A stretch of 31,066 bases of DNA from JBCDCP01 sp039181495 (GCA_039181495.1 JBCDCP010000015.1:1-31066); one strand, 5' to 3'; positions 1 through 8,097 are shown, counted from the first letter of the stretch. Numbers and translations: made by a program. The notes: generated by a model not told the origin, from the letters alone.

Positions 1-2473
1 ACACATGTGTGTTCGCATCCTCGATCTCCTGCTTGGAGAACCCGAGCTCGCGCAGCATGTCGAACTCAGGATCGTCCAGCCGGTCCGCCGCGATCCCGAG
101 GGTCTGAACACAGAAATCCTCACCAAGCGTCCACTTGTTGAAGACGAACTTGATGTCGAAGGCGGATCCGAGACCAGCCTTGACTTTGTCGAGGGCCTCG
201 TCGGTGAAACCCTTGGCCTTCAGCGTGGAAGGATTGATGGCCGGTGCCTGATCAAGCGTGCCATGACCAACGGCATAGGCCTCGATTTCGGCGATATCAG
301 CCGGACGGTAGCCGAGCGTCTCGAGCGCTTCGGGAACGGCCCGGTTGATGATCTTGAAGTAGCCGCCGCCGGCGAGCTTCTTGAACTTGACCAGTGCGAA
401 ATCCGGTTCGATCCCGGTGGTGTCGCAATCCATCACCAGACCGATCGTCCCGGTCGGCGCAATCACGGTTGCCTGCGCATTGCGGTAGCCGTGCTTGGTG
501 CCCAGTTCGATCGCCTCATCCCACGCAAGGCAGGCCGCTTCTACAAGCTCAGTATGTGGGCAGGCCCTATGGTCGAGCGGGACAGGAGCGGTATTCAGCC
601 GTTCGTAGCCTTCGACCGCGCCATGCGCGGCGCGCGCGTGGTTGCGCATCACCCGCAGCATATGCTCGGCGTTCTTCTTATGCCCGGGAAACGGTCCCAA
701 TTCCTCGGCCATCTCAGCGCTGGTCTTGTAGGCAATACCAGTCATCAACGCGGTAATTGCACCGGCCAATCCCCGGCCTTCTTCGGAATCGTAAGGGATG
801 CCCGAGGACATCAGCAGACCGCCAATATTGGCGTATCCCAGGCCCAGCGTCCGGTACTTGTAGGACAGCTCCGCGATCTGACGGGAAGGGAACTGCGCCA
901 TCATCACCGAGATCTCGAGCACGATGGTCCACAGCCGTGTGGCATGGCTGAACGATGCCACATCGAACTGTTTCTCGGCGTCGCGAAACTGCATCAGGTT
1001 GAGCGACGCAAGATTGCAGGCCGTGTCGTCGAGGAACATGTACTCAGAGCACGGGTTCGATGCCCGGATCGGCCCTGACTCGGGGCAGGTATGCCAATCA
1101 TTGATCGTAGAGTGATACTGGATGCCCGGATCGGCCGAGGCCCACGCCGAGTATCCGATCTTTTCCCACAACTCGCGCGCCTGGACGGTCTTGGCGACCT
1201 CGTCTTGCGTGCGCCACGTCAGCTTCCATTCGCTGTCTTCTTCGACAGCTTCAAGGAATTCATCTGTCACCCGGACCGAGTTGTTGGAATTTTGACCGGA
1301 GACTGTCAGATAGGCCTCCGAATCCCAGTCGGTGTCGTAGGTGCGGAACTCGACGTCAGTGTAGCCCTGCTTGGCAAACTGAATGATCCGTCGGATGTAG
1401 TTTTCCGGCACCAGCGCAGACTTGGCCGCTTTGACTTCTCGCTTCAGGGCAGGGTTACGATTGGGTTCGAAGCAATCCTCTGACCCTTCGCAATTCACGC
1501 AGGCCTTCATGATGGCCTTGAGGTGCTTCTGGCAGATCTTCGAACCGGTCACCAGGGCGGCGACCTTTTGCTCTTCACGCACCTTCCAGTCGATGTATTC
1601 CTCGATATCGGGGTGGTCGATGTCGACCACCACCATCTTGGCCGCGCGGCGCGTCGTGCCACCAGACTTGATGGCGCCGGCAGCGCGATCGCCGATCTTG
1701 AGGAAGCTCATCAGCCCCGATGACTTGCCACCACCGGACAGCTTTTCACCTTCGCCGCGCAGATAAGAGAAGTTCGAGCCGGTTCCTGAGCCATACTTGA
1801 AAAGGCGCGCTTCACGGACCCACAGATCCATAATACCGCTGTCATTCACCAGATCGTCGGTGACCGACTGAATGAAGCAGGCGTGCGGCTGCGGGTGCTC
1901 GTAGGACGAAACAGATTTGGTCAGCTCGCCGCTGAAAGGATCAACATAGAAGTGGCCCTGGCTTGGGCCATCGATGCCATAGGCCCAGTGCAGGCCGGTG
2001 TTGAACCATTGCGGGCTGTTAGGCGCGCATTTCTGCGTACACAGCATATAGGCCATCTCATCGAAGAAGGTGCGGGCATCTTCCTCGGAGTCGAAATAGG
2101 ATCCCTTCCATCCCCAATAGGTCCAGGTCGCGGCCAGTCGAATGAAGACCTGGCGGCAATCGGTCTCCGGCCCATAACGCTCGTCCTCGGCGATGTCGTC
2201 CATTCCCATGTCGTCGGGTTCGGACCGCCATAGCCAAGACGGGACGGTCGACTCTTCGATCCGCCGCAGCCGCTTCGGCACGCCCGCCTTGCGGAAATAT
2301 TTCTGGGCCAGGATATCGCAAGCGACCTGCGACCAGCTCTCCGGCACGACGATGTTGTCGAGCTTGAACACGACCGAGCCATCAGGGTTGCGAATCTCGC
2401 TGCTTGTTGTCCTGAAGGACACGCCTGCAAACGGAGACTCGCCAGCCTTTGTATAACGGCGCTCAATACGCAT
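1..2473 (-). CDS. nrdJ: Vitamin B12-dependent (class II) ribonucleotide reductase, C-terminus cut by window edge
   Basis: Reduces ribonucleotides to deoxyribonucleotides using adenosylcobalamin to generate the thiyl radical; cytoplasmic. The minus-strand frame opens with ATG at 2473, nine bases after AAGGAG, and stays open for 824 codons to the left edge, so the 3' part lies outside. The N-terminus reads MRIERRYTKAGESPF. The barrel motifs are visible: Cys199 in HACFIQSVTDD and Cys486 in DDTACNLASLNL match the redox-active pair (E. coli NrdA C225/C462), and SNPCSEY supplies Asn473, radical Cys475 and Glu477 (E. coli N437/C439/E441). Residues around 230-250 (GSGTGSNFSYLRGEGEKLSGGG) also fit the family. 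Alphaproteobacterial NrdJ is usually about 1200 residues, so roughly a third is missing here. The gene is preceded by a long leader with NrdR-like boxes. The family call is very secure; the C-terminal region cannot be assessed. Confidence 0.96.
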   Translation of the reverse strand, partial: MRIERRYTKAGESPFAGVSFRTTSSEIRNPDGSVVFKLDNIVVPESWSQVACDILAQKYFRKAGVPKRLRRIEESTVPSWLWRSEPDDMGMDDIAEDERYGPETDCRQVFIRLAATWTYWGWKGSYFDSEEDARTFFDEMAYMLCTQKCAPNSPQWFNTGLHWAYGIDGPSQGHFYVDPFSGELTKSVSSYEHPQPHACFIQSVTDDLVNDSGIMDLWVREARLFKYGSGTGSNFSYLRGEGEKLSGGGKSSGLMSFLKIGDRAAGAIKSGGTTRRAAKMVVVDIDHPDIEEYIDWKVREEQKVAALVTGSKICQKHLKAIMKACVNCEGSEDCFEPNRNPALKREVKAAKSALVPENYIRRIIQFAKQGYTDVEFRTYDTDWDSEAYLTVSGQNSNNSVRVTDEFLEAVEEDSEWKLTWRTQDEVAKTVQARELWEKIGYSAWASADPGIQYHSTINDWHTCPESGPIRASNPCSEYMFLDDTACNLASLNLMQFRDAEKQFDVASFSHATRLWTIVLEISVMMAQFPSRQIAELSYKYRTLGLGYANIGGLLMSSGIPYDSEEGRGLAGAITALMTGIAYKTSAEMAEELGPFPGHKKNAEHMLRVMRNHARAAHGAVEGYERLNTAPVPLDHRACPHTELVEAACLAWDEAIELGTKHGYRNAQATVIAPTGTIGLVMDCDTTGIEPDFALVKFKKLAGGGYFKIINRAVPEALETLGYRPADIAEIEAYAVGHGTLDQAPAINPSTLKAKGFTDEALDKVKAGLGSAFDIKFVFNKWTLGEDFCVQTLGIAADRLDDPEFDMLRELGFSKQEIEDANTHV

Positions 2474-2769
2474 TCTTGTATTCTCCTTAGCCATTCCACA
2501 GCACTGGAATCAGTGCCCTAGCCCCAACTATGGCTCCCAGTCCGGACTCATCGGTCCGGCACCCCATGTCTGTCTGGCCGCCAAAAGCCCTGCCTCAAAT
2601 CGCACGGGTATTTTTGTCCCCGTGTCTTTTTGCCCCCGAGCCACAACAGACGGCACGCCCGAGCGCATGGATACGACCACACGCCATGTCGGCCATTCTG
2701 GCCGGGCTCGTTGTGTACGGGTAGCGGTACTCAAACACTGCGCCACTGTCACTGTCGCGATGTGGCAAC
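2474..2769 (-). other. nrdJ leader region with inverted repeats, no gene
   Basis: This stretch between the nrdJ start and the NrdR-like boxes contains no credible gene on either strand. It holds three short perfect inverted repeats that could fold in the nrdJ transcript: GCACTG/CAGTGC with a 4-base loop at 2501-2516, CCGGAC/GTCCGG with a 6-base loop at 2542-2559, and CACGGG/CCCGTG with a 10-base loop at 2603-2624. On the plus strand the last is followed by TCTTTTT and resembles a weak terminator, but no plus-strand gene lies upstream to need one. I could not find the conserved B12-box of a cobalamin riboswitch. Confidence 0.5.
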
Positions 2770-2846
2770 CCTCAAACCCTAGTGCGACTCGTCGATACAC
2801 GTCAAGAACTAGTAGGTGGTTATTACTGATCCCCTAAACCTAGTAT
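2770..2846 (-). promoter_or_regulatory. Three NrdR-like boxes in the nrdJ promoter region
   Basis: Three 16-base sites at 2770-2785, 2800-2815 and 2831-2846 share the plus-strand pattern C-W-A, then five or six bases ending in CTAGT. Compared with the NrdR consensus acaCwAtATaTwGtgt, I count about 10, 9 and 11 matches. Their starts are 30 and 31 bases apart, close to the three-helical-turn spacing known for paired NrdR boxes. A minus-strand TTGACG at 2805-2800, 17 bases before CTAGGG, could be the -35/-10 pair, with the boxes lying over it. NrdR is an ATP/dATP-responsive repressor of ribonucleotide reductase genes. The individual matches are imperfect; the phased repetition is the main support. 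Confidence 0.45.
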
Positions 2847-3071
2847 GTCAGGCGTGTGAAAAACGGGGAAAATGGTTAAAGCCGATTCGCATTCCGACAA
2901 GTCTCTGGAATCCGGAGCTATTCCGTCAACCATATTCCCGGTCCAACGGCCGGTTTCGTCGATTTCGGCCAGATCGTTCAAATTGTGCACATCCGATTGG
3001 TGGCGGATTAGGCCGCGAATCGTAGACCGATCACCAACACGCGGGACTGGTTTCTTGTTGGACGGATATCT
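2847..3071. other. Remainder of the nrdJ/receiver intergenic region
   Basis: This completes the 598-base divergent gap between nrdJ and the plus-strand receiver gene. I see no open frame with coding character here, no RNA gene and no strong sigma-70 promoter for the rightward gene. GGACGG at 3060-3065, six bases before the ATG at 3072, is a possible ribosome binding site for that gene. Confidence 0.4.
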
Positions 3072-3827
3072 ATGGCCCATCACGCTGCCTATGGACTCAC
3101 TATCGATCAGCTCGATGTCATGATCATTGAGCAAAGCCGCACGGCCCAGACCATGCTGCGATCAATGCTGGCTGCTCAAGGCGCTGGCCGTATCAGATCG
3201 GCTGACACGGTAGCCGAAGCCCTTCAGATGATGATTGCAGAACCCCCCAATCTGGTTCTGACGGCTTGGGACTTGGGCCAGTATTCAGGCGCAAAACTGC
3301 TCAATGTGATCCGCCACAAGCGGATGGAGCCGTTGTGCTATTTGCCGGTCATTGTCATCACGGCGCATGCGACCTTGCGAATCGTCGATGAAGCGTTCAG
3401 CGCTGGCTGCACCAACATTCTGGTTAAGCCTGTGTCGCCGGCCGCCCTGTTGCGCCGGGTCGAGTGGGTCACGTCCGACAATCGTCAGTTCGGACAGGAT
3501 GGAAACAAACTGGCCATCGACGGTGTGCAGAAGATACTCGACACGCGTGTCCGCAAACGCCGCTTGAGCACGATTATCGCCAGCAACGCTGCAGTCGACT
3601 CACTTCTCGAAGGCGACATCGACACTGTGCTTGATGATTACGAGGACCTGGCAGCACTCGGCTCGGCGATGCGGACCCAGGAGAAAAAGGAAAAGCCCGC
3701 CGACGACAAGTTCAAACCCGTCGACTCGAACCAGGCCGAAGAGAGCAACCCGTATTGGTATGGTTGGGATATCGGGGTTCGCGAGACGAAACCCTCGTCT
3801 TGCCAGCGGCGAGGCAGGGCGGCATAG
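3072..3827 (+). CDS. Atypical response-regulator receiver-domain protein lacking the phospho-acceptor Asp
   Basis: A 251-residue protein. Residues about 14-135 fit a CheY-like receiver fold: beta-1 DVMIIEQSRT, the beta-3/loop segment PNLVLTAWDLGQYSG, the switch region VIVITAHATL and the NILVKPVSPAALL lysine motif. The conserved Thr and Lys are present. The acidic pocket (normally DD) reads EQ, and the phospho-acceptor position reads Ala in LTAWDL where canonical receivers have LxDWxM. Phosphorylation in the usual way therefore looks unlikely unless the nearby Asp substitutes. After the receiver comes a 100-residue charged tail with a KKEKPADDKFK stretch and NPYWYGW near the end; no output domain is recognised. 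The start at 3072 keeps beta-1 intact, whereas the ATG at 3120 would cut it. NDUFA12 follows 58 bases downstream. The partner is unknown. Confidence 0.8.
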   Translation: MAHHAAYGLTIDQLDVMIIEQSRTAQTMLRSMLAAQGAGRIRSADTVAEALQMMIAEPPNLVLTAWDLGQYSGAKLLNVIRHKRMEPLCYLPVIVITAHATLRIVDEAFSAGCTNILVKPVSPAALLRRVEWVTSDNRQFGQDGNKLAIDGVQKILDTRVRKRRLSTIIASNAAVDSLLEGDIDTVLDDYEDLAALGSAMRTQEKKEKPADDKFKPVDSNQAEESNPYWYGWDIGVRETKPSSCQRRGRAA

Positions 3828-3885
3828 TCGCGCCGTTGCCCTCCGCCCGGCACGTTGTCGCCGGGATCCGCAGAAGGCTCGGCGC

Positions 3886-4278
3886 ATGCCAAGATGGCTG
3901 TTACAGCTGTTCACCTGGTGGAACGGTCAGACCATAGGAACCCGTGTCTTTACCTGGCGCCATGGCACGCGCGTGGGTGAAGATCAGTTTGGCAATATCT
4001 ATTATCAGTCGAAACCGATCCCGCCTCATGGCCAGCGCCGCTGGGTCGTCTACGCCGATCTCGCCGAGCCAAGCGCTGTGCCGGCCCAATGGCATGGATG
4101 GTTGCATCACACGGTTGAAGACCCGCCGGCAGACAATCAGTTGGCCCATGACTGGCAGCAGGCGCATGTGCCAAACCTGACGGGGACCTCCAAGGCGTAT
4201 CGTCCGGCTGGCAGCACACTGACGCCCGAGAAGAGACCGGTCACCACAGGTGACTATGATGCCTGGTCGCCGGAATAG
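3886..4278 (+). CDS. NADH:ubiquinone oxidoreductase NDUFA12-family subunit
   Basis: A 130-residue homolog of mitochondrial complex I subunit NDUFA12 (B17.2), an accessory subunit that alphaproteobacteria share with mitochondria. It binds the peripheral arm at the inner-membrane surface. The family pattern is clear: the N-terminal FTWWNGQTIGTRVFTW, then VGEDQFGNIYYQSK, RRWVVYADLAEPSAVP, and QWHGWLHHTVEDPPAD. The tail from residue about 95 is Pro/Thr-rich and variable, as usual. I chose the ATG at 3886 because AGAAGG lies eight bases upstream and homologs begin near this Trp-rich segment; the open frame extends further 5' but codes for unlikely Arg-rich sequence there. The NDUFA12 and DUF2155 pairing is a common alphaproteobacterial neighbourhood. 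The nuo operon itself is not in the window. Confidence 0.93.
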   Translation: MPRWLLQLFTWWNGQTIGTRVFTWRHGTRVGEDQFGNIYYQSKPIPPHGQRRWVVYADLAEPSAVPAQWHGWLHHTVEDPPADNQLAHDWQQAHVPNLTGTSKAYRPAGSTLTPEKRPVTTGDYDAWSPE

Positions 4279-4458
4279 TCGGGGCGTGGTCTGCGCAACA
4301 CTATCTGTCTTTTCATTTCGCCTGAGCAGCAACCTAGACTATCGGCTGCGTGGCCTTGGAATCGCCCATAGCGCAAACCAGAACGGGTAGTGCTTGCACC
4401 CAACTGGTCACGCGGCTATCCCACAGCGCCGATCATACAACGTCCGATGAGTCCCTGA

Positions 4459-4884
4459 ATGCCGCGGTCGCGTTCTCACCGATATCTCAACCTTGCTGCC
4501 TTGCTGGCAATTGCTGTGCTGCCCGTTCTGACGGCATCACCGGCATTGGCAGAGAAGATCGCAAACCCGATCGCTGAATTCACAGGGCTCGACAAGATCA
4601 CCGGGCGGATCATCAGGTTCGATGTGCTGATCGATGAGACGGTGCAGTTCGGTGCCCTGCAGGTCACACCCCGCATTTGCTATTCGCGACCACCTACTGA
4701 AGCGCCCAGAACGACCGCCTTTGTTGAGGTCGATGAAGTTACGCTGGAAGCCAACATCAAGCGCATTTTCACGGGATGGATGCTGGCCGCGAGCCCGGGG
4801 CTCAACGCCGTTGAACACGCCGTCTACGACGTCTGGCTGACCAACTGCAAGACCACGTCGGAAGAGCTGAACATCGGCAATTGA
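4459..4884 (+). CDS. Secreted DUF2155 domain-containing protein
   Basis: A 141-residue exported protein of unknown function. Residues 1-31 form a classical signal peptide: basic SRSHR, a hydrophobic core LAALLAIAVLPVL, and a probable cleavage site after ALA at residue 31. The mature part contains the DUF2155 pattern: DKITGRIIRFDVLIDETVQFGALQVTPRICYSRPPTE, FVEVDE, IFTGWMLAASPGLNAVEHAVYDVWLTNC. The Cys at 74 and 130 may pair as a periplasmic disulfide. The gene lies 180 bases after NDUFA12 with no obvious terminator between. Its last 61 bases overlap the 3' end of aat on the other strand. Family assignment is confident; the biochemical role is not known. Confidence 0.9.
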   Translation: MPRSRSHRYLNLAALLAIAVLPVLTASPALAEKIANPIAEFTGLDKITGRIIRFDVLIDETVQFGALQVTPRICYSRPPTEAPRTTAFVEVDEVTLEANIKRIFTGWMLAASPGLNAVEHAVYDVWLTNCKTTSEELNIGN

Positions 4885-5495
4885 TGCCAATCGGCATTCA
4901 CCGCGATGGCTTCTTCAAGCATGTCCTTATAGGCCAGACGCGGGACCTCAATCGCGCCCATGCTGGTCAGATGCTTGGTCAGGAACTGGGTGTCGAGCAA
5001 CTCAAAACCACCTACCTTTAGGCGAGCAACCAGAAAGGTCAGGGCAATCTTGCTTGCATCTGACTCACGGTGGAACATGCTTTCGCCAAAGAATGTGCCG
5101 CCAAGCCGCACACCGTACAGCCCACCAAGCAGCTGGTCATCTCGCCAGACCTCGATCGTGTGGCAGTGCCCCATCCGAAACAGCGCGCTGTAGAGATAAC
5201 GGATCTCGGCATTGATCCAGGTCTTGCGCCGCCCGGGCCGCGGTTCTGCGCAGCCATCAATCACCGCATCGAAATCATTATCGATCAGGACCCGAAAATC
5301 CTCGCGGCGGATGCGCTTGCGCAGGCTTGCGGAGATATGAAACTCGTCGAGCGGAAGGACGCCGCGGAAATGAGGTTCGATCCAGTGCAGCCGACTCGAG
5401 TCAGCATCCTCCGCCATCGGAAAGATGCCAAGCGCATAGGCGCGCAAGAGCATGGTCGGCGTAACATCGAGCGCTGCTGGATCGCGCGGTTTCAC
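4824..5495 (-). CDS. aat: Leucyl/phenylalanyl-tRNA--protein transferase
   Basis: Adds Leu or Phe from aminoacyl-tRNA to proteins with N-terminal Arg or Lys, marking them for ClpS/ClpAP degradation by the N-degron pathway; cytoplasmic. The 223-residue protein shows the family motifs YALGIFPMAEDADSSRLHWIEP, RRKTWINAEI, GHCHTIEVW, LLGGLYGVRLGGTFFGESMFHR, SDASKIALTFLV and GGFELLDTQFLTKHLTSMGA. The start is a GTG at 5495, preceded by GAGGAGG with 11 bases after GGAGG. It lies 42 bases after accC in the same direction and is probably the last gene of that run. The C-terminus ends VLQLVSQTS, usual for the family, so the 61-base tail-to-tail overlap with the DUF2155 gene is real rather than a readthrough artefact. 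Confidence 0.95.
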   Translation of the reverse strand: MKPRDPAALDVTPTMLLRAYALGIFPMAEDADSSRLHWIEPHFRGVLPLDEFHISASLRKRIRREDFRVLIDNDFDAVIDGCAEPRPGRRKTWINAEIRYLYSALFRMGHCHTIEVWRDDQLLGGLYGVRLGGTFFGESMFHRESDASKIALTFLVARLKVGGFELLDTQFLTKHLTSMGAIEVPRLAYKDMLEEAIAVNADWHQLPMFSSSDVVLQLVSQTS

Positions 5496-5537
5496 GGGGC
5501 TGGACGCCTCCTCGTCGAACCTGCTTGTGCTGTCATC

Positions 5538-6890
5538 CTAGCTTTCGATCGTAGTCTCGGCGAGAAACGATTCAAGCCAGTGAATGTCGTACTGGCCGTC
5601 AACGATATCGGGATGGCTGACAAGCGTTCGAAAAAGCGGGATCGTCGTATCAATGCCATCAACAACGAATTCGCCAAGCGCCCGCCTCAGTCGCATCAGG
5701 CATTCATTGCGCGTCTTGCCATGCACGATCAGCTTGCCGATCAGGCTGTCGTAAAAGGGCGGGATCCGGTAGCCCTGATAGACTCCTGAATCGACTCTGA
5801 CGCCCAACCCTCCCGGCGGGTGATAGTAGCCGATGATGCCCGGTGAAGGTGTGAAGGTTTGCGGGTTCTCAGCATTGATACGGCATTCGATGGCGTGGCC
5901 CCAAAATGCAACATCGTCCTGCTGGATCGACAGGTCCGCCCCAGACGCCACCCGCAGCTGTTCGTTGACCAGATCGAACCCGGTGATCATTTCGGTGACG
6001 GGGTGCTCGACCTGGAGCCGGGTGTTCATCTCGATGAAATAGAATTCGCCATTCTCGTAGAGAAACTCGACCGTGCCGGCGCCTCGATAGTTGAGGTCGG
6101 CCATCGCCTTGGTACAAACAGAGCCGATTCGCTCACGGTCGCCGGCATTCAGCGCCGGCGATGGTGCTTCTTCCCAGACCTTCTGATGACGCCGCTGAAG
6201 CGAGCAATCCCGCTCGCCAAGATGGACTGCATTTCCGCGTCCATCGCCAAAGACCTGCACCTCAATGTGCCGCGGCCGGCCCAGGAATTTCTCGATGTAA
6301 ACCGAGTCGTCGCCGAAAGCAGCGCCTGCCTCTGCGCGCGCCGTCGCCATTGCCTCGGCCAGGTCATCGGCGGTTTTGGCGACCTTCATACCGCGTCCAC
6401 CACCGCCTGAGGCTGCCTTCACCAGGACCGGATAGCCGATCTCCGAAGCGACCTTCTCGGCTTCGTCATGATGCTCAACAGCGCCGTCGGATCCAGGCAC
6501 AACCGGTACGCCAAGTGCCGCAATGGTTTTCTTGGCTTCGATCTTGTCGCCCATGATGCGGATATGGTCGGCAGTGGGGCCAATGAATGTGATGCCATGT
6601 GCATCAAGAATTTCTGCAAAGCGGGCATTTTCTGACAGGAACCCATAACCGGGATGCACGGCATCGGCGCCAACAATCTCGCAGGCGGTCAGCAGGCTGG
6701 GAATGTTGAGATAGGAGTCGCGCGCTTGCGGCGGCCCGATGCAGACACTCTCGTCGGCAAGCCGCACGTGCATGGCATCGCCGTCCGCCGTCGAATGCAC
6801 TGCGACCGTGCCGATGCCAAGCTCCTTGCAGGCACGCAGAATACGGAGCGCGATTTCCCCGCGGTTGGCAATCAGAACCTTGTCGAACAT
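5538..6890 (-). CDS. accC: Acetyl-CoA carboxylase, biotin carboxylase subunit
   Basis: Carboxylates the biotin on AccB using ATP and bicarbonate, the first half-reaction of acetyl-CoA carboxylase in fatty acid synthesis. The protein starts MFDKVLIANRGEIALRI and is 450 residues. It shows the ATP-grasp glycine loop KAASGGGGRGMKV, the metal and catalytic region YFIEMNTRLQVEHPVTE, and the C-terminal biotin carboxylase domain with ECRINAENPQTFTPSPG. The frame can be extended to an ATG at 6896 or a TTG at 6908; none has a strong ribosome binding site, and I prefer 6890 because homologs start with MFxKxLIANRGEIA. It follows accB by 43 bases and belongs to the same transcript. Confidence 0.97.
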   Translation of the reverse strand: MFDKVLIANRGEIALRILRACKELGIGTVAVHSTADGDAMHVRLADESVCIGPPQARDSYLNIPSLLTACEIVGADAVHPGYGFLSENARFAEILDAHGITFIGPTADHIRIMGDKIEAKKTIAALGVPVVPGSDGAVEHHDEAEKVASEIGYPVLVKAASGGGGRGMKVAKTADDLAEAMATARAEAGAAFGDDSVYIEKFLGRPRHIEVQVFGDGRGNAVHLGERDCSLQRRHQKVWEEAPSPALNAGDRERIGSVCTKAMADLNYRGAGTVEFLYENGEFYFIEMNTRLQVEHPVTEMITGFDLVNEQLRVASGADLSIQQDDVAFWGHAIECRINAENPQTFTPSPGIIGYYHPPGGLGVRVDSGVYQGYRIPPFYDSLIGKLIVHGKTRNECLMRLRRALGEFVVDGIDTTIPLFRTLVSHPDIVDGQYDIHWLESFLAETTIES

Positions 6891-6933
6891 CGCCATTTCA
6901 ATCTGCAAAATTGGCCGCTTGTATGTTGCTGGT

Positions 6934-7413
6934 TCAACTGATGATCAGCAAAGGCTCGCCGAATTCAACCGGCTGCGCGTCTTCGACAAGTATGGCTGTC
7001 ACCGTGCCTGCCCGCGGCGCGGTGATCGGGTTCATCGTCTTCATTGCCTCGACGATCATGATCGTCTGGCCTTCATGCACCTTGCTGCCAACACTGACGA
7101 ATGGCGAAGCGCCTGGTTCCGGCGCATGATAGGCGGTGCCGACCATGGGCGAGGTCACCGCGTTGCTGTCGGCCTTGGCATCGGTGCTGTCAGGCGTGGC
7201 CGCACCACTGGCGATCGGGTTGGTTGCCGGAGGCGGGGCAGGGGCCGCAGCAGGAACCGCGACCGACACCGGCGCCGCCACGGATTGCTGACGCGCCACA
7301 CGGACCCGAAGGCCCTCCTGCTCAATTTCGATTTCCGTCAAATCGGTATCCGACAACAAATCCGCGAGCTCGCGAATTAGCTTCTTGTCGATCCGGCTCT
7401 TACTCTCGGCCAT
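6934..7413 (-). CDS. accB: Acetyl-CoA carboxylase, biotin carboxyl carrier protein
   Basis: Carries the biotin that shuttles the carboxyl group between AccC and the AccAD carboxyltransferase. The 159-residue protein has a short N-terminal helical segment (KKLIRELADLLSDTDLTEIEIEQ), a flexible Ala/Pro-rich linker at about 45-75, and a C-terminal biotinyl domain from about residue 85. The biotin attachment site is Lys125 in VEAMKTMN. The start at 7413 (MAESKSRIDK) matches family starts and has AAGAGAG just upstream; the same frame runs on 49 codons into the end of aroQ but that part is not protein-like. It lies between aroQ (67 bases upstream) and accC. Confidence 0.96.
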   Translation of the reverse strand: MAESKSRIDKKLIRELADLLSDTDLTEIEIEQEGLRVRVARQQSVAAPVSVAVPAAAPAPPPATNPIASGAATPDSTDAKADSNAVTSPMVGTAYHAPEPGASPFVSVGSKVHEGQTIMIVEAMKTMNPITAPRAGTVTAILVEDAQPVEFGEPLLIIS

Positions 7414-7480
7414 TCTCTCTTGATCCGCCCTCTCGAACGCCTGACTGCGCAGTCTGCCGCCCGGAACCCTGTGCTCCCGG

Positions 7481-7927
7481 TCAACCGACGCTGTTGTCTC
7501 CAAGCAGTGCCTGCAGCGCAAACCTATAACCCAATGCGCCGAAGCCCGAAATGCTTCCACGCGCCACTGGTGCGATCATCGAGCGATGCCTGAATTCCTC
7601 GCGCGCATGGACATTGGAAAGATGAACTTCGACGACCGGCACGTCGATGCCACGGACAGCATCGTGAAGCGCGACTGAGGTGTGGGTATACGCACCCGCA
7701 TTCAGCACCACGCCCGCCGATTGTGCGGCGCCGGCAGCATGCAACCACTCTACCAATTCGCCTTCCTGATTGCTCTGTCGGCAATCTGCCTCGGCGCCCA
7801 GTTCTTTCGCCCAGCGAGCGCAATGGCCATTCAGATCGGCGAGCGTCATGTTGCCGTAAATGTCAGGCTCACGCCCGCCCAGCAGGTTGAGGTTGGGTCC
7901 GTTCAGGACAAAGACGGTTGACGTCAT
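7481..7927 (-). CDS. aroQ: Type II 3-dehydroquinate dehydratase
   Basis: Dehydrates 3-dehydroquinate to 3-dehydroshikimate in the shikimate pathway; cytoplasmic, usually a dodecamer. The 148-residue protein is family length. It has the N-terminal FVLNGPNLNLLGGREPDIYG, where Tyr24 is the catalytic Tyr, plus QSNQEGELVEWLHAA, VLNAGAYTHTSVALHDAV, and VPVVEVHLSNVHAREEFRH carrying the catalytic His. ISGFGALGYRFAL is the usual C-terminal signature. The ATG at 7927 has only a weak ribosome binding site. It heads the aroQ-accB-accC set, an arrangement frequent in alphaproteobacteria; 170 bases separate it from the upstream DsbA-like gene, enough for its own promoter. Confidence 0.96.
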   Translation of the reverse strand: MTSTVFVLNGPNLNLLGGREPDIYGNMTLADLNGHCARWAKELGAEADCRQSNQEGELVEWLHAAGAAQSAGVVLNAGAYTHTSVALHDAVRGIDVPVVEVHLSNVHAREEFRHRSMIAPVARGSISGFGALGYRFALQALLGDNSVG

Positions 7928-8097
7928 GGATTCGCAGATATGGCGCGGTCGACATGCGCGGGACGATCTGTCCAGACATATCGCCGCTGGGATTACGAAA
8001 GCGCACTAGCTGCGCCTGATCCGCGCGGAAATATACAATGCCCGATGCGACTGCAAGCCGCTTGTGGGGAATGGCGGATCAGTGGACCTAAATTCGG

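Noticed and set aside
5..1078. Long plus-strand open frame of 357 codons at the left edge
   Set aside because: It is the antisense shadow of nrdJ, whose minus-strand frame carries clear catalytic motifs through the same bases.
2521..2830. Cobalamin riboswitch before the B12-dependent nrdJ
   Set aside because: A GCCACTG-like string occurs at about 2742 on the plus strand, the wrong orientation for nrdJ, and the flanking conserved B12-box is absent on both strands.
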